Assembly (NCBI GenBank): GCA_024196135.1
Contig: JAMQCK010000330.1
Span: forward strand, 1-28,105
Reading direction: 5' to 3'
Length of the DNA: 28,105 nt
Origin: Pleurotus ostreatus/Saccharomyces cerevisiae fusant
Lineage: Eukaryota; Opisthokonta
The stretch's first letter is position 1. The number at the start of each line of letters is the position of its first letter. The notes under the pieces are model-generated. The model was not told where the DNA came from. It saw only the letters and a program-made list of their open reading frames with translations, and searched no databases. The position numbers and the translations under genes were made by a program. Positions 10,246-20,671 of this stretch are shown here, in pieces.

Positions 10246-10833
10246 TGTCCAGCGGATCTCAGTGGGCAGTCCGTCTCCCTACGGCGCTGTCCCTGCTTCA
10301 ATGCGTTCTATTGTTCAAAACCATGCCAACGCGCTCATTGGCCATTTCACAAGAGGAAATGCCTGAAGGGCACGGAGGGAACGCGATATTTGGCCTACAA
10401 AGAGGGTAAAGATACGTTCTGCTGGAACATCATATGCTGACGACGGTGCATAGGTCTCCTCGAACCCTGGGACGCACACTTCGTCTCTCTTTCAACGCGT
10501 TCTTTCGTTCTGAATCACGCAGCGTCGATTTGCCAGAGTATATACCGCATTAGGGAAACTCTTCCGCGCTCCCACCTCGCGCGCATATACATCATGACGG
10601 TGTATCTCGAAAAGCTGCCGACGAAGTACATGGTCGCGCATAACACCGATGACCCGGAATATCCTGAGGATGCGTTGGTGGTGGCAGCGCTTCTGGGCGG
10701 TAGACGAGGGATTGTGGACTTGAGGGTAGTGAGCGCAAGGGTGTCGTGGCTAGAAGGAGTTGGGGCACAGCGGGTGGCGGAAGGGTATAACGTCGCTGAT
10801 TGGCTACATGTTCTTGATTCTGGAGCAAAGTAA

Positions 10834-12602
10834 ATGTCATTCCAGTAATTTTCTGGAATGGCTGGTATATATATCACACCTAGAATCCTTCTGTTATGCC
10901 GAGAATGCGCCTTGACTAGTCAATCTTAGACTTAGGCGGCAGTTGTGGGCGTCATCGGTAATTGCCGAGTTACTGAGAAATTTCCGGAATTGGAAGTTCT
11001 TGTTCTTGACCTCAACGGTCAGCATCAGGACCGCCTCAGTCCTGGCTCTCAATATATAACCTCCTCTGCTGAAAAGCGCTCAAAGTTGGACCATCCTCTG
11101 ATGATTCCATACTGCCTCAAGATGACTTACTTGCGATGTCGCATCGCTGCGAAGATCGTCACGGCGCCTTAGGAAGGAGTCCAGGATTGGTCCCTAGAGG
11201 ATTCGCACACCAGTTGGCTGGTGGCGAAGGTGCGTCTCTGCTCTCAGAAGACGCCCGCAATGCTCATCCTCCGAGGATCAGATATCCGCAATGCCGCCCT
11301 CTCCGTCCCCGTTTGCTGCGTGATCGAATCCTCTGCGGGCGCCTCTCTCCGGCTTCAGCGCTGCTGGCAGCCCAGTCTTGGGTCTCCTCAGAGCCCTTCT
11401 TTAGCTTCGAGCTCCTCCGCGGGAGGAACGGGCGCGGTAGGCAGCCGATGATCGCTCTCGAGGTGCGTACAGGTGTCTGAATGTCAAAATGAGCGCTAGA
11501 ACTGAATCTCCCAAGGATTCAATCCCGAGGACGTCCTCTCTGCAAGGCCGGCCCCAAGTACTTTCCGAGATCAGAAGCCTCGACAACCGCTCGCACCTGT
11601 ATCGGTCCACCTTCCCTCCGTGTCGTCTCAACGCGCCTGTCGCACGCGTGGATACTATTGCCCCCAGCTGTCAACGGGCCGCGCTGCGTGCAAGATCTGC
11701 GCAGGACGTTGCGCTTTGGTCGTTCGCCGCTGACGAATGACGAGGTTGCCCATTGGCTCCGTTCGCGTTCTCAGCGGCTACATGACGACAGTGAACCGGG
11801 AGCTCAGGTCATGGTACACAGGGAAATCGACAAGGTGAATACCACGTCTTTCGGACGTCGTACTCGATGCTGAGCGCGTAGCAGGTCGACGTCTCTTACC
11901 GGACCGCGGGCTTGGCTTGGCTGAAGGGATAACGCAGGGATCAGCGAGCCTTGCGTGCTTGCGGTCTCGCTTACCCGCGCATGCGTTGCTGTCCGCGAGA
12001 AGTCTCTCAATCACGCGGGTGCACCCACCAGGGTACCTTGCCCGGGCGCGAAAAGTCTGGACAGAAATGTCGCCCATATCGCGAGCATGCACATCTTACC
12101 CCTTGCCCTTGGCCTCCGCTCACGGCTCTCGCAGAAGCAAGATACCACCGCGTCCTATCAATTCAATGCTGCAGTGTCGAAGTACCCGTTCGAGTTATAA
12201 CGGTCCACGCCTCGTCCGGAGGGAGTCCAACGTGACGCGTCGCCCACGTGAAATGATTTCCCCGCATTTTCGGCGCATACGCGCCTTGATGACGCCTTAT
12301 CTACCGGGCCTTTTTGGATGATCCACTGGATGGCCACGGTGAGCAGCACGTTCTCCACGCGCTCGAGGACCCCGTACCTTGCGCTTCTATCTAATGCATT
12401 GTCGCCCAGCCGCATGCAACCCATCCCATCTGCATGGCGAAGCACAAGTCCTCTCGTCCTCAAGCGCTCGCTGCCCCTGCTTGGCTCTCCTCTGCGCGCG
12501 TATAAAGGCCGTCGTGGACGACTGCAATGGCCAGGGAAGCCTCCATCCGGATCGCATTCCTATAGCCCGCGCCTCTTCGCGAACGCAGCCAGACCATTCA
12601 TC
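10834..12602. other. Gene-poor interval between paralog B and the fungalysin gene
   Basis: About 1.77 kb contains only short overlapping frames on both strands (all under about 165 codons), none with splice-compatible continuation or a recognisable motif. A short plus-strand frame at 10945-11172 contains FPELEVLVLDLNG, faintly like a leucine-rich repeat, but it has no partner exons I can find. The last 100 bp form the fungalysin promoter. The rest may be decayed sequence; I see no repeat structure. Confidence 0.5.
12501..12506 (+). promoter_or_regulatory. TATA box of the fungalysin gene
   Basis: TATAAA, followed by GG, lies 102 bp upstream of the fungalysin ATG, a usual spacing when the leader is about 70 nt. 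It is one of the few clear TATA boxes close to a start codon in the window. Confidence 0.6.
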
Positions 12603-14808
12603 ATGTTCTCCTTCGGCAAGATGTTCAACGCTGTGGTCCTGGCGCTCGCGTGCTCCTCGGTCGTCACTGCGGCCCCCTGGGACGCGACGGCGAAGTTCAG
12701 CACGCACCGCACGCGCGAGCTCGCCCGCGGGCTCACGGTCGAGTCCTACCACCCGCCCACGACGTACAAGGTACGCTCTATGGCGACTCCATCGGTGGCG
12801 GGGTGCTGAACCTGTCGCTGCAGACGTACGGCAAGGGCCTGGACAGCACGCATGCCGCTCGCGTCAAGCGCGACGGTATCGAGGCGGCATCCACCTCGTT
12901 CGTCGCTGAGCAGCTCGGCGTGGACGAGAACGCGGTCAACTTCAAGTCTGGCTACGAGAGCGCGTCGGCTCACTATGGGTACCTGCGCCAGTCTCATGTG
13001 AGTTCCTTCATCTCGTTCTTCGAGGTCGCATACTGATCTGCATGCAGGACAACGTGCCCTTCGCGAACGCGGTCGCCAACGTCGCCTTCAAGGACGACAA
13101 GGTCGTGTCGTTCGGACACTCGTTCGTCCCCACCGGTACGTTCTCGCTGCTCGACCTCGCTCCCGATGCTGATCGTGGGCGAAGACAACATCGCCTCGTC
13201 GACGCCCACGGTCGAAATCGACTCGTTCATCGCCGACATCGAGGCGCAACTCGACGGCAAGTTCAACGACTACGCGAGCCTCGAGTACGTCGCGAAGGCC
13301 GACGGCAGCGTCGCGCTCGTGCACGTCGTCCAGATCCGCAACGAGGAGACCAACGCGTGGTACGAGGCGATGGTGGACGCGCACTCCGGCGAGCTCGTGT
13401 CCATCACGGACTTCGTCGCCGACGCGTCCTACACCGTCGTCCCCATCAACAAGCAGGACCCGACGGAGGGCATCGAGACGCTGCAGAATCCCGCGCTGTC
13501 GGCGGCGTCGCCGAACGGCTGGCACAGCAGCGGGAGCTCGACGACTACCAACACTTCGTGAGTGCCTTCGTGGCTGAGGTGGTGCAGTTGTTCTGACGAG
13601 CGCGCAGCGGCAACAACGTCATCGCCTACAAGGGCTCGACGTCGTCGGGGACCACCGCCCAGAGCTCGAGCGGCCAGGTCTTCAACTACAGTTATGACAC
13701 CAGCGTCGCGCCGACCGCGGGCAACAACGTCAAGGCGGCCACCGTGAACTCGTTCTACATCATCAACAGTCTGCACGACATCAGCTACATGTACGCGTGG
13801 TCTCTTTTCTTGTTGTGCACGTATCTGACAACCTGTATAGTTACGGCTTCACGGAGGCGGCCTACAACTTCCAGAACGACAACTTTGGCAAGGGTGGCGC
13901 CGGTAACGATCGCGTCGTACGTGCACTCCTCGAATCTGCGTCTTCGGCGAGCTGACAGAGATCCCTTATAGCTCATGTCCGTGCAAGACTCGAGCGGCAC
14001 CAACAACGCCAACTTCGCGACGCCGCCCGATGGCCAGTCGGGCCAGTGCCGCATGTACATCTGGACCTACACGAACGTATGTTGATCTTGTCTTCCTTGT
14101 CGGCCCCTCACTGATCATTCGACCAGCCGCGCCGCGACGGCGATCTCGAGAACGACATCCCCGTCCACGAGGGCACGCACGGCATCACGAACCGCATGAC
14201 CGGCGGCGGCACCGGCCGCTGCCTGCAGACGACCGAGGCCGGCGGCATGGGCGAGGGCTGGTCCGACGCGATGGCCGAGTGGACCGAGTGGGACAGCGAG
14301 TCCATCCACGACTTCACCATGGGCGGCTGGGTGACGGGCAGCTCCGCGGGCATCCGCAGCTACCCCTACTCGACGAGCGCGAACACGAACCCGCTCCGGT
14401 ACTCGACCATCCGCACGCTGAACGAGGTGCACGACATCGGCGAGGTGTGGGCGAACATGCTGCACAACGTGTACGCGGCGCTCGTCGGCGAGTACGGCTG
14501 GGAGGCGAGCTTCAAGACGAGCGCGGACAGCGGGGCGGGCAACGTCGTGTTCATGCACCTCTTCATCGACGCGCTCGCGCTGCAGCCGTGCAACCCGACT
14601 CGTGAGTACCCTTGGATTGTGGTGATGCGGCAACTTGCTGACGTCGTTGTTAGTCCCGACTGCGCGCGATGCGTGGATCCAGGCGGATGAGAACAAGTAC
14701 GGTGGCGAGCACGTCTGCACCGTCTGGACCGCGTTCGCAAGCCGCGGCCTGGGTGTCAACGCGAGCGGCTACCGCGACGACACCACCGTTCCCTCCGAGT
14801 GTCGTTGA
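12603..14808 (+). CDS. Secreted fungalysin metalloprotease (peptidase family M36)
   Basis: Nine exons join in frame to 598 aa: 12603-12770, 12824-12997, 13048-13135, 13185-13557, 13608-13790, 13841-13916, 13972-14076, 14127-14601, 14654-14808. Introns are 49-55 nt. Residues 1 to about 22 form a signal peptide ([16 protein letters not shown]). A propeptide with the FTP-like stretch and the [20 protein letters not shown] boundary follows, then the mature M36 domain. The zinc site is HEGTH (His403, Glu404, His407), with the third ligand in [11 protein letters not shown] (probably Glu432). Fungalysins more often have HEYTH, so Gly405 is a mild departure that keeps all catalytic residues. The length fits the family (about 600-640 aa). 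Such enzymes are secreted as zymogens and digest extracellular protein. A TATA box lies 102 bp upstream. No frame damage is seen. Confidence 0.93.
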
Positions 14809-15172
14809 GCGGGGAATTTGGCGTTGAACGGGGTAATATGCATTGGGAACAAGTTGACGACCACTACGATTGCGGTGTTTCATTTGGGTAGTATAATTAA
14901 GGTATATATTCCGGGAAGGAAGCAGGGAAAATGTACTTTGATAGGGAACACGAACTGGCATATTATGCAGTGCATGGACCTTGAGTCGAACGACTTGCAT
15001 TATTGTCCTCGACGACGTCTACTAAAGGTGCGCAATGCCACTGCGCATTTAGCATCAGGCTGTGATACAGTAAGTAGCGCCACATAGCGCCACATAATTT
15101 GTCTACTAAGTACCTCACGCCGTCGCCGCTAACGCGGCTTTCCACCTGCTCCTCATCATCCCCCAGCTAGGC
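14809..15172. other. Intergenic spacer with a 10-bp tandem repeat
   Basis: The 364-bp spacer between the fungalysin stop and the start of paralog C is A+T-richer than its neighbours. It holds two perfect copies of AGCGCCACAT at 15076-15095. It must contain the fungalysin 3' end and the promoter of paralog C; I see no gene. Confidence 0.5.
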
Positions 15173-17064
15173 ATGCGTACCTCCGGCCAGCATACGAAGC
15201 TCGCAGATGCTTCTAAGCAGCTGTTCAAAAACCGAACGTCTCTCACCGACTCAGAGCCCTTGACAAGCGAGGATCAAAGGTCTTACAACTGCATCAAGTC
15301 GCTACTACCCTCAGGTCAGATCTTCCCAACCCTACGCGTCGACCCGCCTAGCTCCAGTCAACCGCCTGCTCTCTTCGTTAAAAACACTCGTGCAAAGCAG
15401 GAGCTGTACACCCTGAATGTCATCCTGACCCTAGGCAACGATTCGATTCTTCCAGACGCGCATACTGCGGCGCTACGGCCTCGTGTAGAGCGCCTGGTCG
15501 GTGAAATGTGGTATACTCTCATTCCTTGGCTTGAACACCTTCTTGAGAACCGCGACGAACGCCCCCTCGACTCGATACAGGATATCATCCGCTCGCAGCT
15601 AATCCCGTTTCTCTTCTGTCACAAGCGCGCGCTTCGTGCACTACTCTTGGAGACGCCCCAGCTGTACCGCATATTCTTTGATACGTGGCTGCACTTCGAC
15701 ACGTACTACCCGGACCCGGCAGCCTTCCGAGACCGTCGGGCCGCTTTCGGGCAAGTCCTCCGCATAATATACCAGCACGCCTTATGGTCCGACGGGGACG
15801 TTGGGGATTGTGAGGGTGGAAAGGCCAGCGATGCTGACCCCTTCGCGCTGGACTGCCTACTATCTGCAGTCAAGCGCCGCCCGCGCAGACTGTACCGGCA
15901 CGCCGTCCGTCAGGCATCCCGGTTCGCCCGCCCCGGGGATGCCCTCGAGACGCTGCAGATGGACCTCAAGCTCATCTGCGAGCTTGCTGGTACGCTGATT
16001 CCGATCCCTAACCACGCGCGCGACGTCATCCTCGCGGTCGTGGACATCCTGCGCGAGCTGGACACCCTCGGCACGCGCGAGGCAGCCGCCGCTGCCGCCG
16101 ACGGGTGCTTCCTGCTGCTGAAGATGTGGAGTTCTGAACGCTCCCATGAACGCGGACGGCGCACTATGACGTGGGCACTGCGCGCCGGCGCGCTGCCCCT
16201 CATGCGCGGGATCTACTCTCGGGAACCAGATCGTGTAATCGCACATGCTCTTGAGAGCATCGCCTCACACGCCATCTACGTCGATGTCCTCCGCGCGGTG
16301 GCCGTGGGTGCGAAACCCTACAATTCACAGGGATCCCCGGTGCTCGGATTCGCGGATGAGGCGACCGAGAGATGCATCAGTGCACGCCTGGAGCTGCTGA
16401 TAGGATTCGGGCGTCGCGTATGCTCGTAAAGCCAGGTATACGTTTCTGAGTAACTCTACGTGTATGCATAAGCTGAACGGGTGCTACAGTGCCCAAGTAC
16501 CGTCGGACACCCTCCGCTCCGACGCTGCGCCTGCTTTGACGCTCTATACTGCTCCAAAGAGTGCCAGAAAAGGGACTGGCAGAATCATCGGCGGTCTTGC
16601 TCTGGTGCGGCGGAAATGCAGTGCGGTGCGTCCCATCCGCGAGGTCTTCGAACGCATCCCCGCGCTTCTGTACACAAATCAGAAGTGTCGCTCATCCTCA
16701 CCCTCCAGAACCCCCGGGCGCCGCCAATTCTCGCGACGCCCACTTCTTTATCCTGTGTGCGCGCGCATACGTGAAGGATCACGCGCAGGATATTCTCACT
16801 GATATTCGACGCGTAGAAAGCGCAGAGATGCAGCCGTCCCCCGTCTGCGACGTCGTCGTCGCATTCGAAACTCCTTCGCTTATTCATCATGTCCGGCTAA
16901 TGAAGGCCACCGATGCGTACGATGCACCGATCATCCACGTTACGGCGGCTGTACGCCCTGCGCCCGACGAGCATATGGCAGTTCAGGCCATGGCAGTACC
17001 CTTGAGCGTGCTCGAGTGGGTTGCAGAGGGATATGGTCAGGATTTTGATAGGTTCTGGATGTAG
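15173..17064 (+). CDS. MYND-finger protein, paralog C (intact, 578 aa)
   Basis: Three exons, 15173-16417, 16490-16625 and 16709-17064, join in frame to 578 aa. Residues 1-415 are the helical family domain shared with paralogs A and B (IFFDTWLHFDTYYP, SAVKRRPRRLYRHAVR, MTWALRAGALPLM). The MYND finger is at 416-452: Cys416, 428, 430, 436, 440, His448, Cys452, with YCSKECQKRDW. A C-terminal region follows (DAHFFILCARAYVKDHAQ ... YGQDFDRFWM), matching the tail of paralog B (WDAHFVSLS...). Splice sites are GTATGC...CTACAG (72 nt) and GTGCGT...CTCCAG (83 nt). With this first intron the first finger cysteine, present as Cys389 in paralog B, is lost; a VC dipeptide sits just inside the intron. MYND fingers usually bind short proline-rich peptides; the role here is unknown. 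This copy is the template that shows what paralog B lost. Confidence 0.85.
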
Positions 17065-17439
17065 ATAAATGTGAGTGGATGTGAGCAAATAATTATTGGA
17101 GCGGGCAATAGGATTCTAGTTTCATCACTCAATATTCGATCTTTCATAAGACGCGCGTCTTTCGGAGCAGTGACGAGCTGTATGTGTATCTGGAGAGCGC
17201 GTACATTCCGACTACTTGCTTTTGCGAGCCAGCCTTAAGCCAGTTTCTGCACCCTAGCGCGGCAGCGCGCCGTGCTGTTGCTTCGCTCGGGTCAACCCTT
17301 CCTGTCAATAGTCTTCGAAAGACAACACTTACATCCGGATTTTGTCTTCCGCGACGGGTTATGTTCAGCGGAAACGCGAAAGACGATCTGCTTCCCATTT
17401 TGCTGAAATTCCAACATTTGACTCTTCCCTTGAGTGCGT
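17065..17439. other. Spacer downstream of paralog C
   Basis: The 375-bp spacer contains one 85-codon frame (17184-17441, plus) of ordinary composition (MYLESAYIPTTCFCEP...) with no recognisable domain, no splice partners and no homolog in the window. I do not call it a gene. Confidence 0.4.
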
Positions 17440-18260
17440 GAGGGAACGAGGGATGGGGGAGATGATAGGGAGGGCGGGTGGGAAGGGCAGGATGAGGAAA
17501 GGACCAGAACGGGGAGAGGGCGGGCGCTCAGGATGGGGAGGGGGAAGACGACCGCTGGTAGGGGAGGAGGCATGCGCTAGAGGACAGCTGTCCTACCCGG
17601 GAGAATGCGCAAGAGGCAGCGCTCGCAGGAGAAGATGAAGACGACGGGTGCGGGGCAACGGGCGAGAGTGAGGAAGGGGAGCGACGGGCGCGACGGGCGC
17701 GGCCCGGGAGGGCGGAGAACACGCTGAGGGGGAAGGCTTGGAGCATTACGCTGTGGGCAGCCGGCTCGTTGAGACTCTCGAGGTTTGTCGACGTCCTATA
17801 AGTTAGTCAGCACCGCTGCCTCTCCTTCCCTTCCCCCATATCCTCGTCCTCCCTCTCGCCCTTTACCTTCTCGTTTCTTCCTTCCCCCACCTTGCTCCAT
17901 ATGCCGCCCTTCGCGCCCCGCGCCCTTCTTCTCCACCTGTCCTTTCGCATGGACGTCCCCCTCCCCCCCCCTCCGCATTGAAGTCTCCCTATCACTTCAT
18001 TCCTCCTTCCCCCTTCGCGCTCCTCCCCACCGTTGCTCTTCCACGATTCAGCTCTACAGTCCCCCTCCCTTTGCTGTATCGACGGCTCGCTCGTGCATGC
18101 CCCTTTTCCCTTCGCGCATCTGCTCCACCCTCACCTCCTCCTTCTCCCTACGCCCCTCCTTCACCCCGTCTCTCCTTGAGCGCGCGAAAATGCAGGAGGG
18201 GGCGCGTAAAGGAGGAGTGAAAGATGCTGGAGAGGGAAAGGGGGAGGGAGGAAGACAGGG
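17440..18260. repeat. Low-complexity tract with purine/pyrimidine strand switch
   Basis: From about 17440 to 17740 the plus strand is purine-rich (GGGAGGG, GGGGAGAGGG). From about 17815 to 18180 it is pyrimidine-rich (CCTTCCCC, CCTCCCTC). Then it turns purine-rich again to about 18260. The pyrimidine arm shares words with the tract at 24.9-25.1 kb: CCCATATCCTCGTCCTCCC, CCCCACCTTGCTC, CCCCGCGCCCT. Open frames here are products of the composition. Confidence 0.7.
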
Positions 18261-18439
18261 GAGGTTGGCCTGGCAGTGTATTCTCCTGCGACAGGACGCA
18301 GCTGGACGTGGGAAGGAACCCAGCCTGACGTGAGCCGATAACTTCCTGGAATAGCGAACATAAAATGTACTCGCACTAAGAGATAATCTGCTATCACTAG
18401 TCGCTTTGCTACTACTCAATGGGTGGTATGTCACTACTA

Positions 18440-20671
18440 CTAAATGATCTGTGCCAGACACCTAGGACATCGATATCGCCGCGGAGGTGTCCCGTGCCGC
18501 AGCTGGCGCAGGTTTTTATTCAAGATGACCTTAGCAGCACGCAACCCGGCCTGTGGCGCGATAGCGTGCAGCCACTCGCCAAAGTCCGGAACCGCATCCG
18601 CACCATGCCCGGCAAGGACCTTCTGGATCGCGTGCTGAACGACGACCTCGATAGTCTCCGGGGCCTCCATCGGGAACGTGCGCCGGCGGATCGGCAGCAC
18701 GGCGACCTCCTGCCACGTCGTGAGCGGCATCGGGTGGTCCTCCGCCTCGTCGTGTGCGTCGCCCTGCAACTCCGGGTCGTCGTTGAAGTCGAGGGACATG
18801 CGCGGCGGCCCAGTGCGGTGGCGCAGATCCCCGTCGAGGAGGTAGCGCAGATAGGGCTGTCCATAGCCGTCTAGCTTGTCGGCGTAGTCAGCGACGTCGA
18901 CCACGTAGTGTGTGATGCAGAGGGTGTGCATGAAGGTCTCGCATCGGCGGCACCAGCGGACTTGGTTCCAGGTACTTGGGTTCCACTCCCGAGCAGGCGT
19001 CATTTTCTCGCTACAGCGGTCGATGCAGATGATGTCAGGGGTCTGTTCGTGGGATATCAGCGTCGACATTTTCTTGAACTTCGAGCCACTGACGATATCG
19101 GTATGCTCGTCCGCAATAGCATATCTTACCCAGAGATCGTTGCGATCCATGGGTACCAAACACGGGGTTTTCCTCCCGTCCTGCATCTTGATGATCAAGC
19201 TGCCGTGGTCTGTCTGGACGATGATACGGCCGAGCTTGTCTGCTCACGGTCTAAGCGCTTGATTGTCAGGGAGGGCCCGAGCTCAATATTCACCAGCCAA
19301 TTGTTTGACAGTGATAATCTCCTTCTGATCGACGAGCTTGACCAGCTCGGGGTACCGTATCACCCTATACAAATGTGGGCATGTCACCGATACCCACACA
19401 AGGGAGAAAGTCCTCACAAGCTCATATTATAGTGGCGCAACTCGCCCGGGACGCGCAGGAATCGCGTCACTACAGCCCCGTCGGGACGTGGCAGACTCGC
19501 AGCCTCGCGGGCGGCACCAGGATGGTAGTACGCGGGTCCCAGTAGCTGCGCGAAATCGGCCGCAGCGTCCTGGAAGGGAGGCGGCGAGTCGCACCCGCGG
19601 CGCGCCCAGGATCGCTGCGAGCGTTTTGTTGGCACGGCGTCCTCGTCGTCCTCTTCAACCTGCTTGCTCGGCTTGATGTACGCGGTGTGCGTGTCCCCCG
19701 ACTCGACATCGGACTCGGAGTCGTCGCAGTGGTATTCGACGGGGAAGCGGAAGGCGGCGTCGGGCGCGCGCCCGTCCTCGCGCGTCACGTACACACTGTG
19801 CCGCCAAGGGAGGTCAACGGGGATACACACTTCGCGACCGACAGTGCGCACAAGTCCCCGGGGTCTAGGCGGATGAATTCCACGCCTTCGTCGCCCAAGT
19901 CTATCCGGTCTACGTCGAGCATCAGTGACCAGACCACTCGCACGCGCGTATTGCCAGCCTTACATTTAGCGGCCTTGACCTGACCAGGCTGGGGTAGCTT
20001 GGGCTCGGTAGTCGTCCCTGCGGAGCGCCGCGCTCGCTGCAAGCAACTAGGGTCAGAGGCGAGTTGCACGCTCGCTGCTAGACTGGCTCACCTGACGTGA
20101 CTGAGGGGTCTCCCTACTTGCAGCCGTAGTCGACCGCACAGCGGGCGTGGCAAATTGTCGGGGCGCATTGTTGTCGGCGGTGGACCTTTCTCGGCGCGCC
20201 CCAGGCGCCACGGTGTCGGCGCGCGAAGACGGCGTCTCCGCTGTTTCCGGCCGTGGACGAAGGACGCGACGTGGAGGCTCTGGGGCCTGGAGGAGATCGG
20301 CATGACTCTGGCGCTCGGCGGACGCGGCTTGCCGTCTGCGCTTTCCTCTCGTCATCGCCGACTGTATCATAGGAGGTGTCTGCGGGGCGCTCGATGGGGT
20401 GTCCAGGCGCTGCATGGCGGTCAATCACGGCGTGGGGGGTACAGCGGCAAGTACGCACCTGGCGAGAGAGGGGGGGCGGACTGCTCTCCGCATACAGGTC
20501 CTCGGCGCGCACGCGCTTCACTCCACCAATACTGACCGTCGGTGACCGGACATCGTCTGTTCCAACGGCAACAGACACATGTCTGTTCGGTGCGGACTGT
20601 GCGTAACTTGACGTGGCCGAGCGCGACGATGTGTTGCCCATGAGGACGCGGATGGGGGAAGGGAAAGACAA
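18440..20671 (-). CDS. BAH/zinc-finger-like nuclear protein, one frame conflict
   Basis: Exons on minus: 20671-20459, 20409-20092, 20036 to about 19852, about 19851-19418, 19364-19294, 19239-18440. Five introns have good signals (GTGCGT, GTGAGC, GTGAGG, GTGAAT donors; about 49-55 nt). The N-terminal 180 residues are Ser/Arg/Pro-rich with a basic TRGKRRRQ. Then come VVWSLMLDVDRIDLGDEGVE and VCIPVDLPWRHSVYVTRED, an acidic linker, and a BAH-like stretch (LGRIIVQTDHGSLIIKM ... KMSTLISHEQTPDIICID). Two zinc-finger-like clusters follow: WCRRCETFMHTLC and, at the C-terminus, RYRCPRCLAQI. The layout recalls mushroom proteins with a BAH domain plus PHD-like cysteine pairs, which suggests chromatin binding; that is inference. 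The change of frame near 19851 has no ordinary intron to explain it: either one base is missing, or a 134-nt intron is used (donor GTAAGG in AAATGTAAGG, acceptor GCGAAG). Starts at 20671 and 20642 are both possible. Confidence 0.6.

Larger units (their letters stand above)
1517..10833 (+). pseudogene. MYND-finger paralog B, split by a transposon insertion
   Basis: The 5' piece is 1517-1593 (ATG, MPLTREQEEK...). The rest resumes at 9091. If the element 1594-9090 and one TA copy are removed, the reading frame is continuous: 1517-1593 + 9093-10194, then exons 10246-10405 and 10454-10833, giving 572 aa (intact paralog C has 578). Around the junction the restored LTREQEEKVERLKAY...FSYLRINP aligns without gaps to LTSEDQRSYNCIKSL...FPTLRVDP of paralog C. 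Introns: 10195-10245 (GTTAGT, branch CTGAC) and 10406-10453. The MYND finger falls at restored residues 389-432: Cys389, 394, 408, 410, 416, 420, His428, Cys432. As it stands the gene cannot make the full protein: upstream of 9091 the frame meets TGA at 9076, and the first in-frame ATG downstream is near 9577. Everything else in the gene is intact, so the disruption looks young. Confidence 0.85.

Noticed and set aside
13088..13525. Minus-strand 145-codon frame inside the fungalysin gene
   Set aside because: Antisense shadow of GC-rich codons; the plus strand has clear M36 motifs and splice sites.
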